A DNA stretch of 64,000 nt from Candidatus Latescibacterota bacterium (GCA_011772205.1 WVZY01000057.1:132190-196189); one strand, 5' to 3'; shown: positions 29,102 through 39,815, counted from the first letter of the stretch. Notes: generated by a model from the letters alone, not told the origin. Numbers and translations: made by a program.

Positions 29102-30376
29102 ATGAAACTTCATTGGAAGATCCTTATAGGGATGCTGATGGGCGTTTTCATCGGCCTTCTTGTGAACGAATCGTTCGTGCTTCCCGGTGTTCTCGGCGAT
29201 TTCCTCGGGAAGTTCGCGTTTGTCAGGGCATTCGCCATCAAAGTGATACAACCCCTGCTCGGCCCTGTCGGCTCCGTTTTCATCAAGTTATTGAAGATGT
29301 TGATCGTACCGCTGATCCTCGCTTCGATGATTGTCGGAGTCGCGAAGGTGGGGGACGTTAGAAAGCTCGGCGGACTGAGCGGGAGAACATTTGCTTTTTA
29401 TATTACCACCACATGGGCGTCTGTTGTGGTTGGGCTCATTGTTGTCAACATCATTGAACCGGGTAGCGGAGCACCCGCCCTCGTTAGCGAAGTGCCGGAA
29501 GCCGCTTATTCGGCGGTTAGCGTGTGGAGCGTAATCCTCAATATGATTCCGGACAATCCGATCAAAGCGATGGCGAACATGGACATCCTGCCGATCATCG
29601 TTTTCGCTCTCATGCTGGGCGCGATTCTCACAACGCTGGGAGAAAAAGGGAAGCCGCTCGTCAGCTTCTTTGACAGCCTGAACGAGGCGATGATGCGGCT
29701 GGCAGATGTGGTTATCCGGCTTACGCCGATCGGAGTTTTTGCGCTGCTTGCCGAAGTGGTTGCGCAAACGGGCCCCGGCATTTTTGCGAACCTCGGCAAA
29801 TACATGTTTACGGTTATATTGGGCTTGAGCGTACACGCCTTTGTTACGCTTCCGCTTCTTCTTGCGCTCGTAGGCCGGACGAGCCCCAGAAAGTATGTCA
29901 GTTACGTTTCCCCGGCGCTGACCACCGCTTTCTCCACGGCCAGCAGCAGCGCAACCCTGCCGCTCACTCTCGACTGCGTGTCGAAACGAGCCGGTTTGTC
30001 GGCAAAGGTGTCGAGTTTCGTTCTCCCGCTCGGAGCGACGATCAACATGGATGGGACGGCGCTTTACGAGTCCGTCGCAGCTGTATTCATTGCGCAGGTT
30101 TATGGTATCGATCTCACCTTTTCCCAGCAGTTGTTGGTCTTCTTTACGGCCACGCTGGCCGCTATAGGTGCCGCAGGAATTCCCAGCGCGGGCCTCGTTA
30201 CAATGGCGATCGTGTTGAAAGCTGTGGGACTTCCTCTGGAAGGGATAGGGATGATCCTAGCGGTGGACAGGATTCTCGATATGTGCCGCACTACGGTGAA
30301 TGTGTGGGGGGATACAGTGGGCTGCGCTGTGGTAACAAAGCTCCAGGGAGAGGACATACCCGCCTCAATCCGCTAA
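29102..30376 (+). CDS. dicarboxylate/amino acid:cation symporter (DAACS family)
   Basis: TAFSTASSSATLPLT; GATINMDGTALYE; MCRTTVNVWGD. Confidence 0.93.
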   Translation: MKLHWKILIGMLMGVFIGLLVNESFVLPGVLGDFLGKFAFVRAFAIKVIQPLLGPVGSVFIKLLKMLIVPLILASMIVGVAKVGDVRKLGGLSGRTFAFYITTTWASVVVGLIVVNIIEPGSGAPALVSEVPEAAYSAVSVWSVILNMIPDNPIKAMANMDILPIIVFALMLGAILTTLGEKGKPLVSFFDSLNEAMMRLADVVIRLTPIGVFALLAEVVAQTGPGIFANLGKYMFTVILGLSVHAFVTLPLLLALVGRTSPRKYVSYVSPALTTAFSTASSSATLPLTLDCVSKRAGLSAKVSSFVLPLGATINMDGTALYESVAAVFIAQVYGIDLTFSQQLLVFFTATLAAIGAAGIPSAGLVTMAIVLKAVGLPLEGIGMILAVDRILDMCRTTVNVWGDTVGCAVVTKLQGEDIPASIR

Positions 30377-30536
30377 ATAGAATTTTGCTGATGGTTCTGA
30401 TTGGCCTGATTTGGGAAAGAATTGGATAACGTGCCTGCTCGGATGAACATTTTGAAAATAAGAGGGAACGATATTATACTAAGGATATTTAATACAATAT
30501 TGGAGATTAGAGCGCTGTGAAAGGAGTAGATCTTCG

Positions 30537-31859
30537 ATGACCGGACATAGACACGTTCTTTTGATCTTAGCAACATCTATAAGTCTCTTTGCGATGTCGC
30601 TGATATTTGCTTGTGGGGAAAAGGGAAATCGTTACGACACCAATCTTCTCGAGAATCCTTCTTTCGAAGAAGTCAAGGGCGAGCTTCCCAGGGGCTGGGA
30701 GCTGGCTCCGTTCCGTGGACTGGAAGGGGAAAAGGAAGTCGATTACGGGATCGACAGAGAAACGGCCTACGATGGCGAGAATTCATTCTATTTCGAGGGG
30801 AACCAGCAGACGAAAAAGTGGTTCGCCCTCGCCCAGGAGCTGGAGGTTGATGGTATCACGCACGTCCGTCTCCGCGGCGCATTGCGTCTGGAGGAGGTTG
30901 GTCGGACTAGAGGGCAGTACGCTCGATGCAATTTTCTCCTGGCGTTTTTCGATGAAAATCATAGACGCTTTCAGGAAATGAGGTTTGCGGACAAGGGCAC
31001 CGAAGCCAGAGCTGGGACTACCGAATGGATTGTAGAAAACCGCACATTCCGGGTGCCAAGACATACGAGATACATCAAGGTCTACTGTATACTCGGTATG
31101 TCGGGGAAGGTTTGGTTCGATGATCTTTCACTGGAGATTCCTCGACCTGCTCCATGGCTTCACACGGCGACGCGTAACTTCGATTTCTACTGGCTGGCAG
31201 AAAGGCCATTCCCTCCAAGGGCAATGGAGAAGCAGCAAAGCCTCTACGAGGAATATTGCAGGAGACTTGGAGTAACAAGCGATGCGCGCATCTCGTATTA
31301 TTTGTATCCCGATTCTTCGACGATAAAAAGAATGCTGAGCCTCAAGGGCGTTTTTTATATCAGCTGGGATGACCAGGAGATTCATACGATCCAACCATAC
31401 GAAGACCACGAGATTATCCATATCATCACGGATCCCTTCGGTACGCCTCCGAGATCAATTTGCGAGGGGACGGTTTTTTATCTCCAAGGGGGATTTCGTG
31501 GAAAGCCGCTTCATCCTGTTGCTCGGCAGTTCCTAGCCGAAAAGAAGCTCCCCAGTTTGACAAGCCTCATCGACTACAACAGGTTCGTGTTTTTACCTTC
31601 GAGTTTGTCCTTGCCATCGATAGGTTCCTTCGTCGCATTCATTGTCGAGACGTGGGGAATGGAGCGGCTCATCGAACTGTACAGGGCCGCAAAAGGAGCG
31701 AACGCGTACTTGACATTCGGGCCTTCTTTCGAGCGGGTGTACGGGGTGTCCGCCGGTGAAGCGGAGACCCGCTGGAGACAGTTCCTCGCGAGGGGCGCTT
31801 TCGCTGAACCCGATACACTGCAAGCACCTGCAACTTCAAACGAAAGAAAAATCGATTGA
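30537..31859 (+). CDS. lipoprotein with carbohydrate-binding-like domain and gluzincin-like C-terminal peptidase domain
   Basis: LIFACGEKG lipobox; LLENPSFEEVKGELPRGWEL; HEIIHIITDPFGTPPRSICEGTVFYLQG. Confidence 0.6.
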   Translation: MTGHRHVLLILATSISLFAMSLIFACGEKGNRYDTNLLENPSFEEVKGELPRGWELAPFRGLEGEKEVDYGIDRETAYDGENSFYFEGNQQTKKWFALAQELEVDGITHVRLRGALRLEEVGRTRGQYARCNFLLAFFDENHRRFQEMRFADKGTEARAGTTEWIVENRTFRVPRHTRYIKVYCILGMSGKVWFDDLSLEIPRPAPWLHTATRNFDFYWLAERPFPPRAMEKQQSLYEEYCRRLGVTSDARISYYLYPDSSTIKRMLSLKGVFYISWDDQEIHTIQPYEDHEIIHIITDPFGTPPRSICEGTVFYLQGGFRGKPLHPVARQFLAEKKLPSLTSLIDYNRFVFLPSSLSLPSIGSFVAFIVETWGMERLIELYRAAKGANAYLTFGPSFERVYGVSAGEAETRWRQFLARGAFAEPDTLQAPATSNERKID

Positions 31860-32371
31860 ATAAGTACAAGTATTGCCCACGCTGTGGTTCGCTGCTTGAG
31901 GACAAGCATATGGATGGCAAAACGCGTCAGGCTTGTTCATCCTGCGATTTCGTTTTTTATCACAACCCGACACCTGCTGCGGGCGTTATTCTCATCGAAG
32001 ATCAGGAGGTGCTGTTAGTAAAGCGAAAGTACCCTCCGAAGGTGGGAATGTGGACGCTGCCGGCTGGATTTGTAGAGGCGGACGAAAACGCGCGCGATTG
32101 TGCTGTGAGGGAAATGAAAGAGGAAACGAACATAGATGTGCAGCTAACGGGGCTTTTCAATATTTATTCAGCGTTTGACGATCCCAGAGCGTCTGTTGTT
32201 TTGATCCTTTTTCTTGCAGAACGTGTAGGTGGTAGAGGGGAACTTCGGTGCGGGGATGACGCGAGCGATGCCCGCTTCTTTCACATAGATGATATCCCCG
32301 AGGATATCGCTTTCAAAGCGCACAGAATGGCGCTGAAAGAGATAAAAGAGCTCATCAAATCACGGCATTAA
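31856..32371 (+). CDS. NUDIX hydrolase with N-terminal zinc ribbon
   Basis: CPRCGSLL...[27 protein letters not shown] (Nudix box). Confidence 0.9.
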   Translation: MNKYKYCPRCGSLLEDKHMDGKTRQACSSCDFVFYHNPTPAAGVILIEDQEVLLVKRKYPPKVGMWTLPAGFVEADENARDCAVREMKEETNIDVQLTGLFNIYSAFDDPRASVVLILFLAERVGGRGELRCGDDASDARFFHIDDIPEDIAFKAHRMALKEIKELIKSRH

Positions 32372-34347
32372 TCCAGAATCCTGACCCTGAACGTATCGCC
32401 CTGATCGATCCGATCCACGACGTTCATGCCTTTTGTGACTTTTCCGAAGATCGTGTACCGTCCATCCAGGTGACGCTGCGGTGAGTGCGTGATAAAGAAC
32501 TGCGAGCCGCCCGTATCCTTTCCGTCATGCGCGATACCGACGTATCCCTGGTTAAAAGTGTGTTGGCTGAATTCCGATCGGATGTAGTATCCAGCATCTC
32601 CCCAGCCATCTCCCCTGGGGCAACCACCTTGAATGACGAAGTTGGGAACTACGCGGTGAAAAGTGAGCCCGTCGAAAAATCCCTGCTTGGCAAGCGAAAT
32701 GAAGTTGGCCACGGTTTGCACGGCGTCGTCACCGAACAGCTCGACTTCTATTTCACCATGCTTGCAGGTGATGACGGCGTGCTTTTTCCCCATGGGCAGG
32801 GATAGCCGAATTCCCCTCGAAGGTGTGAATTCGCTTTCGTAGAAGAACCGATTTGGTTTCACCTCGGGTATTTCTACATTCATCTCTTGCAGGGCATCCA
32901 TTGCTATGGTCCGGACCCGCCCGTCGCTGTCTTCCAGTGCTTCCAAGAAAAGTAAAACAGCTTCATCAGCTTTGAACTTCCTGAGTGCTCTAAGGATTTC
33001 GAGTCGGATATTGACTTCAACCCGCTCCTTCTGTTTTTTATATGTTCCAATGAGTTCTGCTATCGCGGCCTCGTGCTCGATCTCACTCAATGCCGTAACG
33101 GCTTCGGTTGCAACTGCCCAGTCTTTGTCGGAGAGCTTCTCAATAAGAATCGATCCGATCCGATCTCTTCCGAAATGAGCAAGAGCCTTTACCGCAGCAG
33201 TCCGCATCATTGGATCTGAGTCGCTGCGCGAAATTTCGACGAGAAAATCTATCCTTTTCTCGAGCTTGGCAATGCCGATGCTCTCTATCGCTGCGGCCCG
33301 CACGAGGCGTTCGCCATCCTTGAGGCCCTCCTGAAGGAAAATGCTTGCCTCGTCGCCAAAGATTTTAGCAATGGCCCGCATTGCTTCCAGACGGACACCG
33401 GGGCTTTTGTCAATGATCGCCTGTAGCAAGTAGTTCTTTGCTTTCATAGATCCGATCATACCCATGGCGGTGACCGCCGCGCGCCGAACATGGTGCGAAT
33501 GGTGATTGCGGGCGAGCTCACCGAGCGGATGAACGGCTTTGTCATGACCGATCTTCCCCAAAGCAGCAGCTGAGTTTACCAGTACATGCCAGTCATTGTC
33601 GTCGAGGGCATCGATCAAACCGCTGACTACCTGCTTGGCTTTGTGGTTTCCCAGCGTTTGGGCTGCGTATGCCCTCACGAGTTCATTCTCATGATTCAAA
33701 AGCGGGAGAACACCGGTCGCAACGCGGTTGGAAGGTGCTTCTCTGAGCGCGTAAGTGGCACTCCAGATTACTCCCGCATCCATGTCGTGAAGAGCGATTA
33801 GGAGCGGGCGGATGGACTCAGGGTCCTGAAGCTTTGCCAGCGCGAGCGTTGCGTTTCTTCGAACGGGCGAGTGAAAATCCCGGAGGAGTTCGGTGAGTAC
33901 GGCCGTAGCTTCATCGCCTCCGATCTTGCCGAGTGCCTCAGCAACTTTGATAAGGATCTCAGGACGAGGATCTTTCGACAATTCAATGAGCGGTTCCAGC
34001 GCCTTCTGGGACCCGATCTGCCCTAACGCGAAGATCGCTTCGAGAACGACCCTTTGATCTGCATCCTTGAGCATGGGTAAGAGGTATGGAACATCGCTCT
34101 CGTCCTGAATCCTCCCGATCACTTCGACGGCGCGCAGTCTCACTAGGGGATTCTTCGATTTGAGATAGGCGAACACCTTTCCGTCTCCCGTGACGCGGCC
34201 GTCCTCCCACAAGGCAAGGTTCCGAAGTGTATCCCTGCCGGAAGATGCCGCGAGAAGGAATCGATAGCGACTGTGCTGATCTTCAGTTGAAAACGATGAA
34301 ACATTAAGGATCAGGAGGAATAACATTCCAACGATTTTTTGAATCAT
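32368..34347 (-). CDS. secreted HEAT-repeat / cyclophilin-type peptidyl-prolyl isomerase fusion
   Basis: Many HEAT/PBS-lyase-like repeats; C-terminal [13 protein letters not shown]...[25 protein letters not shown]. Confidence 0.9.
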   Translation of the reverse strand: MIQKIVGMLFLLILNVSSFSTEDQHSRYRFLLAASSGRDTLRNLALWEDGRVTGDGKVFAYLKSKNPLVRLRAVEVIGRIQDESDVPYLLPMLKDADQRVVLEAIFALGQIGSQKALEPLIELSKDPRPEILIKVAEALGKIGGDEATAVLTELLRDFHSPVRRNATLALAKLQDPESIRPLLIALHDMDAGVIWSATYALREAPSNRVATGVLPLLNHENELVRAYAAQTLGNHKAKQVVSGLIDALDDNDWHVLVNSAAALGKIGHDKAVHPLGELARNHHSHHVRRAAVTAMGMIGSMKAKNYLLQAIIDKSPGVRLEAMRAIAKIFGDEASIFLQEGLKDGERLVRAAAIESIGIAKLEKRIDFLVEISRSDSDPMMRTAAVKALAHFGRDRIGSILIEKLSDKDWAVATEAVTALSEIEHEAAIAELIGTYKKQKERVEVNIRLEILRALRKFKADEAVLLFLEALEDSDGRVRTIAMDALQEMNVEIPEVKPNRFFYESEFTPSRGIRLSLPMGKKHAVITCKHGEIEVELFGDDAVQTVANFISLAKQGFFDGLTFHRVVPNFVIQGGCPRGDGWGDAGYYIRSEFSQHTFNQGYVGIAHDGKDTGGSQFFITHSPQRHLDGRYTIFGKVTKGMNVVDRIDQGDTFRVRILD

Positions 34348-34498
34348 CTTAAACCTCGGAGAGAGTCGTGTTTCAAATATTCATTGAAATTATTTCGTAA
34401 CCGTTACTTTGACCCGTTGATTAAAATGGTTTCACGGCTTTGAGAATGTGTCAAGGGGTTGTTGACCTGTACAATGCCTGGGTAATGCACCTATGTCT

Positions 34499-34527
34499 TT
34501 GAAAGGATAGCCGATTTGCTCTATAAT
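34499..34527 (+). promoter_or_regulatory. sigma70-type promoter
   Basis: TTGAAA-N17-TATAAT upstream of the beta-helix gene. Confidence 0.65.
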
Positions 34528-34557
34528 CATGTTAAGGAAAGGATGCCGGCAGCTTAG

Positions 34558-35937
34558 GTGGGAAAGAGATTCATGTTGCGAAGGCAGATGAAGAGAATGG
34601 GCAAATTGTCCTTTATTGCAATCGTCTTCGGGTGGATGCTGGCTCTATCTTTCTCCGCTCCGCGGGGCAGGACGTGGTACGTCAAGCCGGACGGCACCGG
34701 CGATGCCCCGACGGTACAGGCTGCTGTTGACAGTGCAGTGGCCGGCGACTCGATTTACGTTGCTGCGGGTAAGTATTTCGATGCCCGCGATATACTCGTT
34801 GACGGAGTAACGAAAAGGGTCAACCTGCATCTTTATAAGAATGTCAAAGTGATTGGCGAAAGTGGGCCGGAGAAGACGATGATCAAGGGCTATGAGAGTG
34901 ACATTGGAGTTTATATCGAAAATGTCGATTCCACAGCAGAATTGAGAAATTTCATTATCGAGACGTCCTGGGAGAATTACACATGCATCGATACCGGCTC
35001 AACCGTACCGGAACATCTCCATGTGGGAATCGAATGCCGACAAGCGGATGCAACGGTCACAGAAAACCTTGTGCACTTTAACGATATCGGCGTTAAGCTA
35101 ACCGATTCGGCCGCCCTGGTAATGCACAATGAAATCCACCACAGTCTCATCAACGTCCTGTGCAGAAATGGTTCGAATGCGGTGCTAAGTGATAATGAGA
35201 TCCACGATGGAATGCGTTTGATTCACTGCGATGCTTCCTCACCCCTAATCGAAGCAAACGAACTCAGGAGGGCTTGTGAGGGCATCCGCGCGGTGGGCGA
35301 CGCGAATCCTCTTATAATCAACAACACCATTCATTTCACGTTCAATTGGGCGGTGGTGTGCCGTTCGGGTTCTGTTATCGATCATAATAGAATCGAGGAC
35401 AATGCGTCGGCTGTACGTCTTGAAAATTCTATATCATCTGTTATCGTAAGAAACAATGTGTTCTACCATAACGTTATCGCCATCGAAGTATCCTCCTCCG
35501 CAGACGCTCTGATCGAAAAGAATACGATCGATGCTTGCGAATTCGGTATTTACTGTGATAACGGGTCCGGGCTCATAATACAGAACAACATCATCAGCCG
35601 GCCGAACTTTGGCATTTTCTGCGAGGCGACGTGCTCTCTAATCATTGCTTGCAATGACATTTTCGGTGCACGCGTCGAGCCGTATTCAGGGACCTGTCCG
35701 GACCTAACCGGCAGCGACGGAAACATTTCTCTCGACCCGGAGTTCTGCGGAATATTCGGCACCGGCAACTACAACCTGCAGAGCGATTCCCCCTGCGCTT
35801 CGGGGAACCACCCGGATGGTTACAATTGCGATCGCATCGGCGCGTTCGAAGTGGGTTGCGGTCAAGTACCAACCAAAAGGATGTCTATCGGAAAGCTCAA
35901 ATCTCTTTTCAATAAGAAAGATCGCAGAACCGAATGA
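34558..35937 (+). CDS. secreted right-handed beta-helix protein with C-terminal SIGKLKSLF motif
   Basis: Signal peptide; WYVKPDGTGDAPTVQAAVDSA; repeated short beta-helix coils; C-terminus TKRMSIGKLKSLFNKKDRRTE. Confidence 0.8.
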   Translation: MGKRFMLRRQMKRMGKLSFIAIVFGWMLALSFSAPRGRTWYVKPDGTGDAPTVQAAVDSAVAGDSIYVAAGKYFDARDILVDGVTKRVNLHLYKNVKVIGESGPEKTMIKGYESDIGVYIENVDSTAELRNFIIETSWENYTCIDTGSTVPEHLHVGIECRQADATVTENLVHFNDIGVKLTDSAALVMHNEIHHSLINVLCRNGSNAVLSDNEIHDGMRLIHCDASSPLIEANELRRACEGIRAVGDANPLIINNTIHFTFNWAVVCRSGSVIDHNRIEDNASAVRLENSISSVIVRNNVFYHNVIAIEVSSSADALIEKNTIDACEFGIYCDNGSGLIIQNNIISRPNFGIFCEATCSLIIACNDIFGARVEPYSGTCPDLTGSDGNISLDPEFCGIFGTGNYNLQSDSPCASGNHPDGYNCDRIGAFEVGCGQVPTKRMSIGKLKSLFNKKDRRTE

Positions 35938-36090
35938 CGGCTTCGATGAGACGACATTTGCCCGGCAAGGGCCGCGTTGACAGTCTACTCCTCCTATGCT
36001 AGGTTGACTTCACAACTCTTCCAGACGGCAGCAGCACGCAAGCCAAAGCATGATTCACATTCTTGAACCAGTACGGATTGAATTAGGGGG

Positions 36091-36897
36091 ATGAAGTTGA
36101 ATCTCATTTCGATGGACAATCGGAGGCAATCGGATGCTCGGCAGGTGTACCGTTTTTTCCCCAAGGATCCGCGCTTTGCGATTTTCGCTTTGGTGCTCTT
36201 GATCGTGTCTGCGTTCGTCGTCAGACGCCCAGGAGGAATGCTCTGCCTACTGGTTTATGTGCTTCTCTTGCACTCGCTCTCTGGTGCTTCTGCAGGATCG
36301 ATATGGAAACGATCGAAAAAAATACTTCTTTTCGCCTTGCTGGCTGTCGTATTGAACGCGGTACTGGTAAGTGGCGAGCCGCTCGTTACTGTCAGTGGGA
36401 GGCAAATCGTTTCAAAAGAGGGATTCTCCCGGGGGATATATTTTTTTATGCAGATCTTCGTCCTTTATCATTCGACGGTCTTGTTCGTGCTGTTCACTTC
36501 TCAAGAAGCGGTCGCTCAGGGGATTTCAGCGCTCATTAAACCGCTTGCACCAAAGCTCGCGAATAAAATGGCGTTCTATGCGTTCGTGTCAATCGGATTT
36601 CTACCGCTTTTCTTCGAGGAATTCGAGCGGATCGCCACTCTGCAAAGATTCCGTGGAGGTGGGTTGCAGGGAGGTCCTCTGCAAAAGCTGAGAGGCACCA
36701 GATTGCTCATTGTTCCACTTTTTCTTTCGGCGATCCAGCGTTCGGGTCAGTTGGCCATGGTGGTCGAGCTCCGGGGACTCAGAGACGCGGCAGGGGAGCT
36801 TCTGGAACTCGGACGGCCGAGTATTAGGGATTGTGTCTTTATCGGAGTGACATTGACCGTTGTTGCGTTTTGCGTTGTGGTGCTTTCTGGCGGTTGA
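36091..36897 (+). CDS. EcfT/CbiQ-like energy-coupling factor transmembrane protein
   Basis: Multi-TM protein with LQRFRGGG...RLLIVPLFLSAIQRSGQLAMVVELRGLRD; immediately upstream of truA. Confidence 0.7.
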   Translation: MKLNLISMDNRRQSDARQVYRFFPKDPRFAIFALVLLIVSAFVVRRPGGMLCLLVYVLLLHSLSGASAGSIWKRSKKILLFALLAVVLNAVLVSGEPLVTVSGRQIVSKEGFSRGIYFFMQIFVLYHSTVLFVLFTSQEAVAQGISALIKPLAPKLANKMAFYAFVSIGFLPLFFEEFERIATLQRFRGGGLQGGPLQKLRGTRLLIVPLFLSAIQRSGQLAMVVELRGLRDAAGELLELGRPSIRDCVFIGVTLTVVAFCVVVLSGG

Positions 36898-36940
36898 GGA
36901 TTTTGCGCCCAAACAGGCGTGCGGCTTTATGAAAGGCAAT

Positions 36941-37678
36941 ATGAAAAACTTAAAATGCATTCTTGAATACGACGGCACCGATTTTCATGGATGGCAGAAG
37001 CAGCAAGGCCAGCGCACGGTTCAGGGCGTTATGGAAGAGGCGATCGAGAAGATTCATGGTGAAAAGGTGCAGGTTCACGGTGCAGGCCGAACGGATGCCG
37101 GCGTGCATGCATGGGGGCAGGTATGCAGTTTCACGATCGATACGCGGCTTTCGGTCAAAAGAATCGCTAGAGCGGTAAGCTCGAAACTTCCTGGGGATGT
37201 GCGGATTCGCTCTGCGGAAGAGGTGCCGCTCGATTTTCATGCGCGATTCAGCGCGCTGAGCCGGCGGTATATTTATTATTTGCGAACGGAACCGACGGCA
37301 ATCTGGCGCAGGTTTTTTTATGTGGTACGGTACTCCCTCGACGCGGCGGCAATGAAAAAGGCTGCCCGGTATCTCCTTGGCGAAAGGGATTTTGCAAGTT
37401 TCACCACGGCACAAGCCTCCAAAGACGGCACCACGCAATGCCTGCTCACCGAGCTGGACGTCCAACAGACCGGAGCGGTCATCTCGTTCACCGCGGAAGC
37501 CGACCACTTTCTCCATAATATGGTCCGCATTATCGTGGGGACGCTTCTCGAGGTCGGCCGAGGGAAAATCCTCCCGGAACAGTTGAAAGAGATTGCGTGT
37601 AAAAAGGATAGAAATGCGGCAGGCCCGACAGTACCGCCGAATGGTCTCTTCCTCCTCGAGGTGGAATACCCGGAGTGA
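36941..37678 (+). CDS. truA: tRNA pseudouridine synthase A
   Basis: YDGTDFHGWQKQ; GRTDAGVHAWGQV. Confidence 0.95.
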   Translation: MKNLKCILEYDGTDFHGWQKQQGQRTVQGVMEEAIEKIHGEKVQVHGAGRTDAGVHAWGQVCSFTIDTRLSVKRIARAVSSKLPGDVRIRSAEEVPLDFHARFSALSRRYIYYLRTEPTAIWRRFFYVVRYSLDAAAMKKAARYLLGERDFASFTTAQASKDGTTQCLLTELDVQQTGAVISFTAEADHFLHNMVRIIVGTLLEVGRGKILPEQLKEIACKKDRNAAGPTVPPNGLFLLEVEYPE

Positions 37679-37836
37679 ATTGGTCTTGGAGTGCCCCAGG
37701 CAATGGATTATGATAAAATGTTAAGCCAAGCAGAGATGGCACTGAGGGGGTATAAAAGCCGAAAACGATTATTTGCCATATGATGTGGGGGAACTTGTCC
37801 ACTTCGAACCGTGTTCGGAATAGAGGAAGGAGAGAG

Positions 37837-38484
37837 ATGAAGCTTTTTCTTGATACCGCAAATATTGAGCAGATCCGCGAGGTCGCCGCGCTGGGCATTT
37901 TGGATGGTGTGACCACCAATCCAACCCTCATGTCAAAGGAAAAGGGGAACTATCGCGAGAGTCTGAAAGAGATATGCGACATCGTCCGCGGACCGGTGAG
38001 CGCCGAAGTCGTAGCGGAGGGATCGGAGGAGATGGTGCTCCAGGCCCGCGATCTCGCCAAGATCAGCGAGCACATCGTCATAAAGATTCCATTGATCGCC
38101 GAGGGTTTGAAGGCGGTAAGGGTGCTTTCTGCGGAGGACGTCAAGACAAACGTGACATTGTGCTTCAGCGCCAACCAAGGAATCCTCGCAGCGAAGGCCG
38201 GGGCGACTTATTTGAGTCCATTCATCGGCCGCATCGATGACGTGGGTCAGCCGGGGATGGACTTGATTGCAGATCTCATAGAGATATTCGAAAACTACGC
38301 GTTTGCAACGCAGATCATCGTGGCGAGCGTTCGGCATCCACTGCATGTGCTCGAAGCGGCGAGGCTCGGCGCCGACGTTGTCACGGTGCCGCATAAAGTC
38401 ATGATGCAAATGCTAAAGCATCCATTGACGGATGTAGGCATCGAGAAGTTCAACGAGGACTGGAAGAAGGTGATATCACGTTAA
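37837..38484 (+). CDS. transaldolase / fructose-6-phosphate aldolase-like
   Basis: [35 protein letters not shown]. Confidence 0.93.
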   Translation: MKLFLDTANIEQIREVAALGILDGVTTNPTLMSKEKGNYRESLKEICDIVRGPVSAEVVAEGSEEMVLQARDLAKISEHIVIKIPLIAEGLKAVRVLSAEDVKTNVTLCFSANQGILAAKAGATYLSPFIGRIDDVGQPGMDLIADLIEIFENYAFATQIIVASVRHPLHVLEAARLGADVVTVPHKVMMQMLKHPLTDVGIEKFNEDWKKVISR

Positions 38485-38609
38485 AAGTCGGATTTAGCGA
38501 TCTTCCCACATCGAATGGCAACCGTTGGCAAAAGCTGACCGCAGGCGAAATCGCGCCAAAGCGGTATCAAAAGATTGATTCAGTATTCAACTAAGAGTTG
38601 GGTGAAGAG

Positions 38610-39815
38610 ATGGACGATCTCCAGAAAATCAAAAAGATGCGCTACCTGCCGTATATTTTTGGGGCGATACTGGGTATTTCGCTCGCGTTGGTCATTATCT
38701 CGGGCTTGATCTTCTCTAGCGTGCCCAGGAGCTCTGCTGACTTAGCAAACCCGGCATCCACGACACCGGACGGCCGGATCGCTTCAATGCCCGCTGCATC
38801 GATCGGTGAGAGCCGCAGAAACGCCATCGTTGTGGCAACGGAGAACGTAGCGCCTGCCGTGGTTACTATCACGACCACCTTCACGCGGGTATACCGGCCG
38901 TTCCTTTTCGATTTCGAACAATGGTTTGGAAGGCACTATTTTAGGCCGCGAAAACGATCTTATTCCACATTGGGTTCAGGCGTAATTATCGATGGTAAAG
39001 GATACATTCTTACCAACGAACATGTGGTGTCCAGGGCAGAGGAGATCAACGTAACGCTTTCCACGGGCGAGACGCTCGATGGGCGTCTGGTTGGAAGCGC
39101 GCCGGACTACGATCTTGCCCTTATCAAAGTCGATGGGAAGGACCTTCCATATGCCCCTCTAGGGGATTCGAGCGATCTCCTCGTTGGAGAATGGGTGATC
39201 GCCATTGGAAGCCCCTTCGGGTGGGAGCTAAGCGATCCGCAGCCTACGGTGACAGTCGGTGTAGTAAGCGCATTCCACAGAGAAGTTAGGGGCGAAAGCA
39301 GCGAACGCATTTATAAAGACATGATTCAGACGGATGCGGCCATTAATCCTGGTAACAGCGGTGGGCCCCTGGTGAATTCGCGTGGAGAGGTGATCGGGAT
39401 CAATACGTTCATCTTCAGCCAAAGCGGTGGCAGCATAGGGATGGGATTCGCGATTCCAATCAATCGCGGCAAGTGGGTGCTCGATGAGATCGTGCACTAT
39501 GGCCGGGTTCGCTCGGTTTGGGTGGGAATCTCGGCAATGTCCGTCACGCCGGAAGTTGCAGTCAGCCTGAATCTAAAGAGGAGAAGGGGCGTGCTGATCA
39601 GTAGCATCGAGGAAGACAGCCCTGCCTCCAAAGCCGGCCTGAAACCCGGAGACCTCATTGTTGCCGTGAACGGCCGGGACGTCACCAGCGTAGACCAAGC
39701 AAATCACATCATCTTTGGATCCAGAGTGGGAGATGAGCTCGTCATGGATATCGAGCGGAAGGGCAAAAAGCAGCAGTACACTATCAAACTCGAAGAGCAT
39801 CCAGGCGATATCTGA
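38610..39815 (+). CDS. HtrA/Do-like serine protease with PDZ domain
   Basis: TNEHVV, DLALIKVD, GNSGGPLVN; C-terminal PDZ. Confidence 0.93.
   Translation: MDDLQKIKKMRYLPYIFGAILGISLALVIISGLIFSSVPRSSADLANPASTTPDGRIASMPAASIGESRRNAIVVATENVAPAVVTITTTFTRVYRPFLFDFEQWFGRHYFRPRKRSYSTLGSGVIIDGKGYILTNEHVVSRAEEINVTLSTGETLDGRLVGSAPDYDLALIKVDGKDLPYAPLGDSSDLLVGEWVIAIGSPFGWELSDPQPTVTVGVVSAFHREVRGESSERIYKDMIQTDAAINPGNSGGPLVNSRGEVIGINTFIFSQSGGSIGMGFAIPINRGKWVLDEIVHYGRVRSVWVGISAMSVTPEVAVSLNLKRRRGVLISSIEEDSPASKAGLKPGDLIVAVNGRDVTSVDQANHIIFGSRVGDELVMDIERKGKKQQYTIKLEEHPGDI

Noticed and set aside
34505-34522. Possible -24/-12 element (GGATAGCCGATTTGCT) upstream of the beta-helix gene
   Set aside because: Spacing between GG and GC is 11 rather than 10, and a good TTGAAA-N17-TATAAT sigma70 promoter explains the region.
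38511-38530. TGGCAACCGTTGGCAA upstream of the HtrA-like gene as a sigma54 promoter
   Set aside because: GG to GC spacing is 9 rather than 10.
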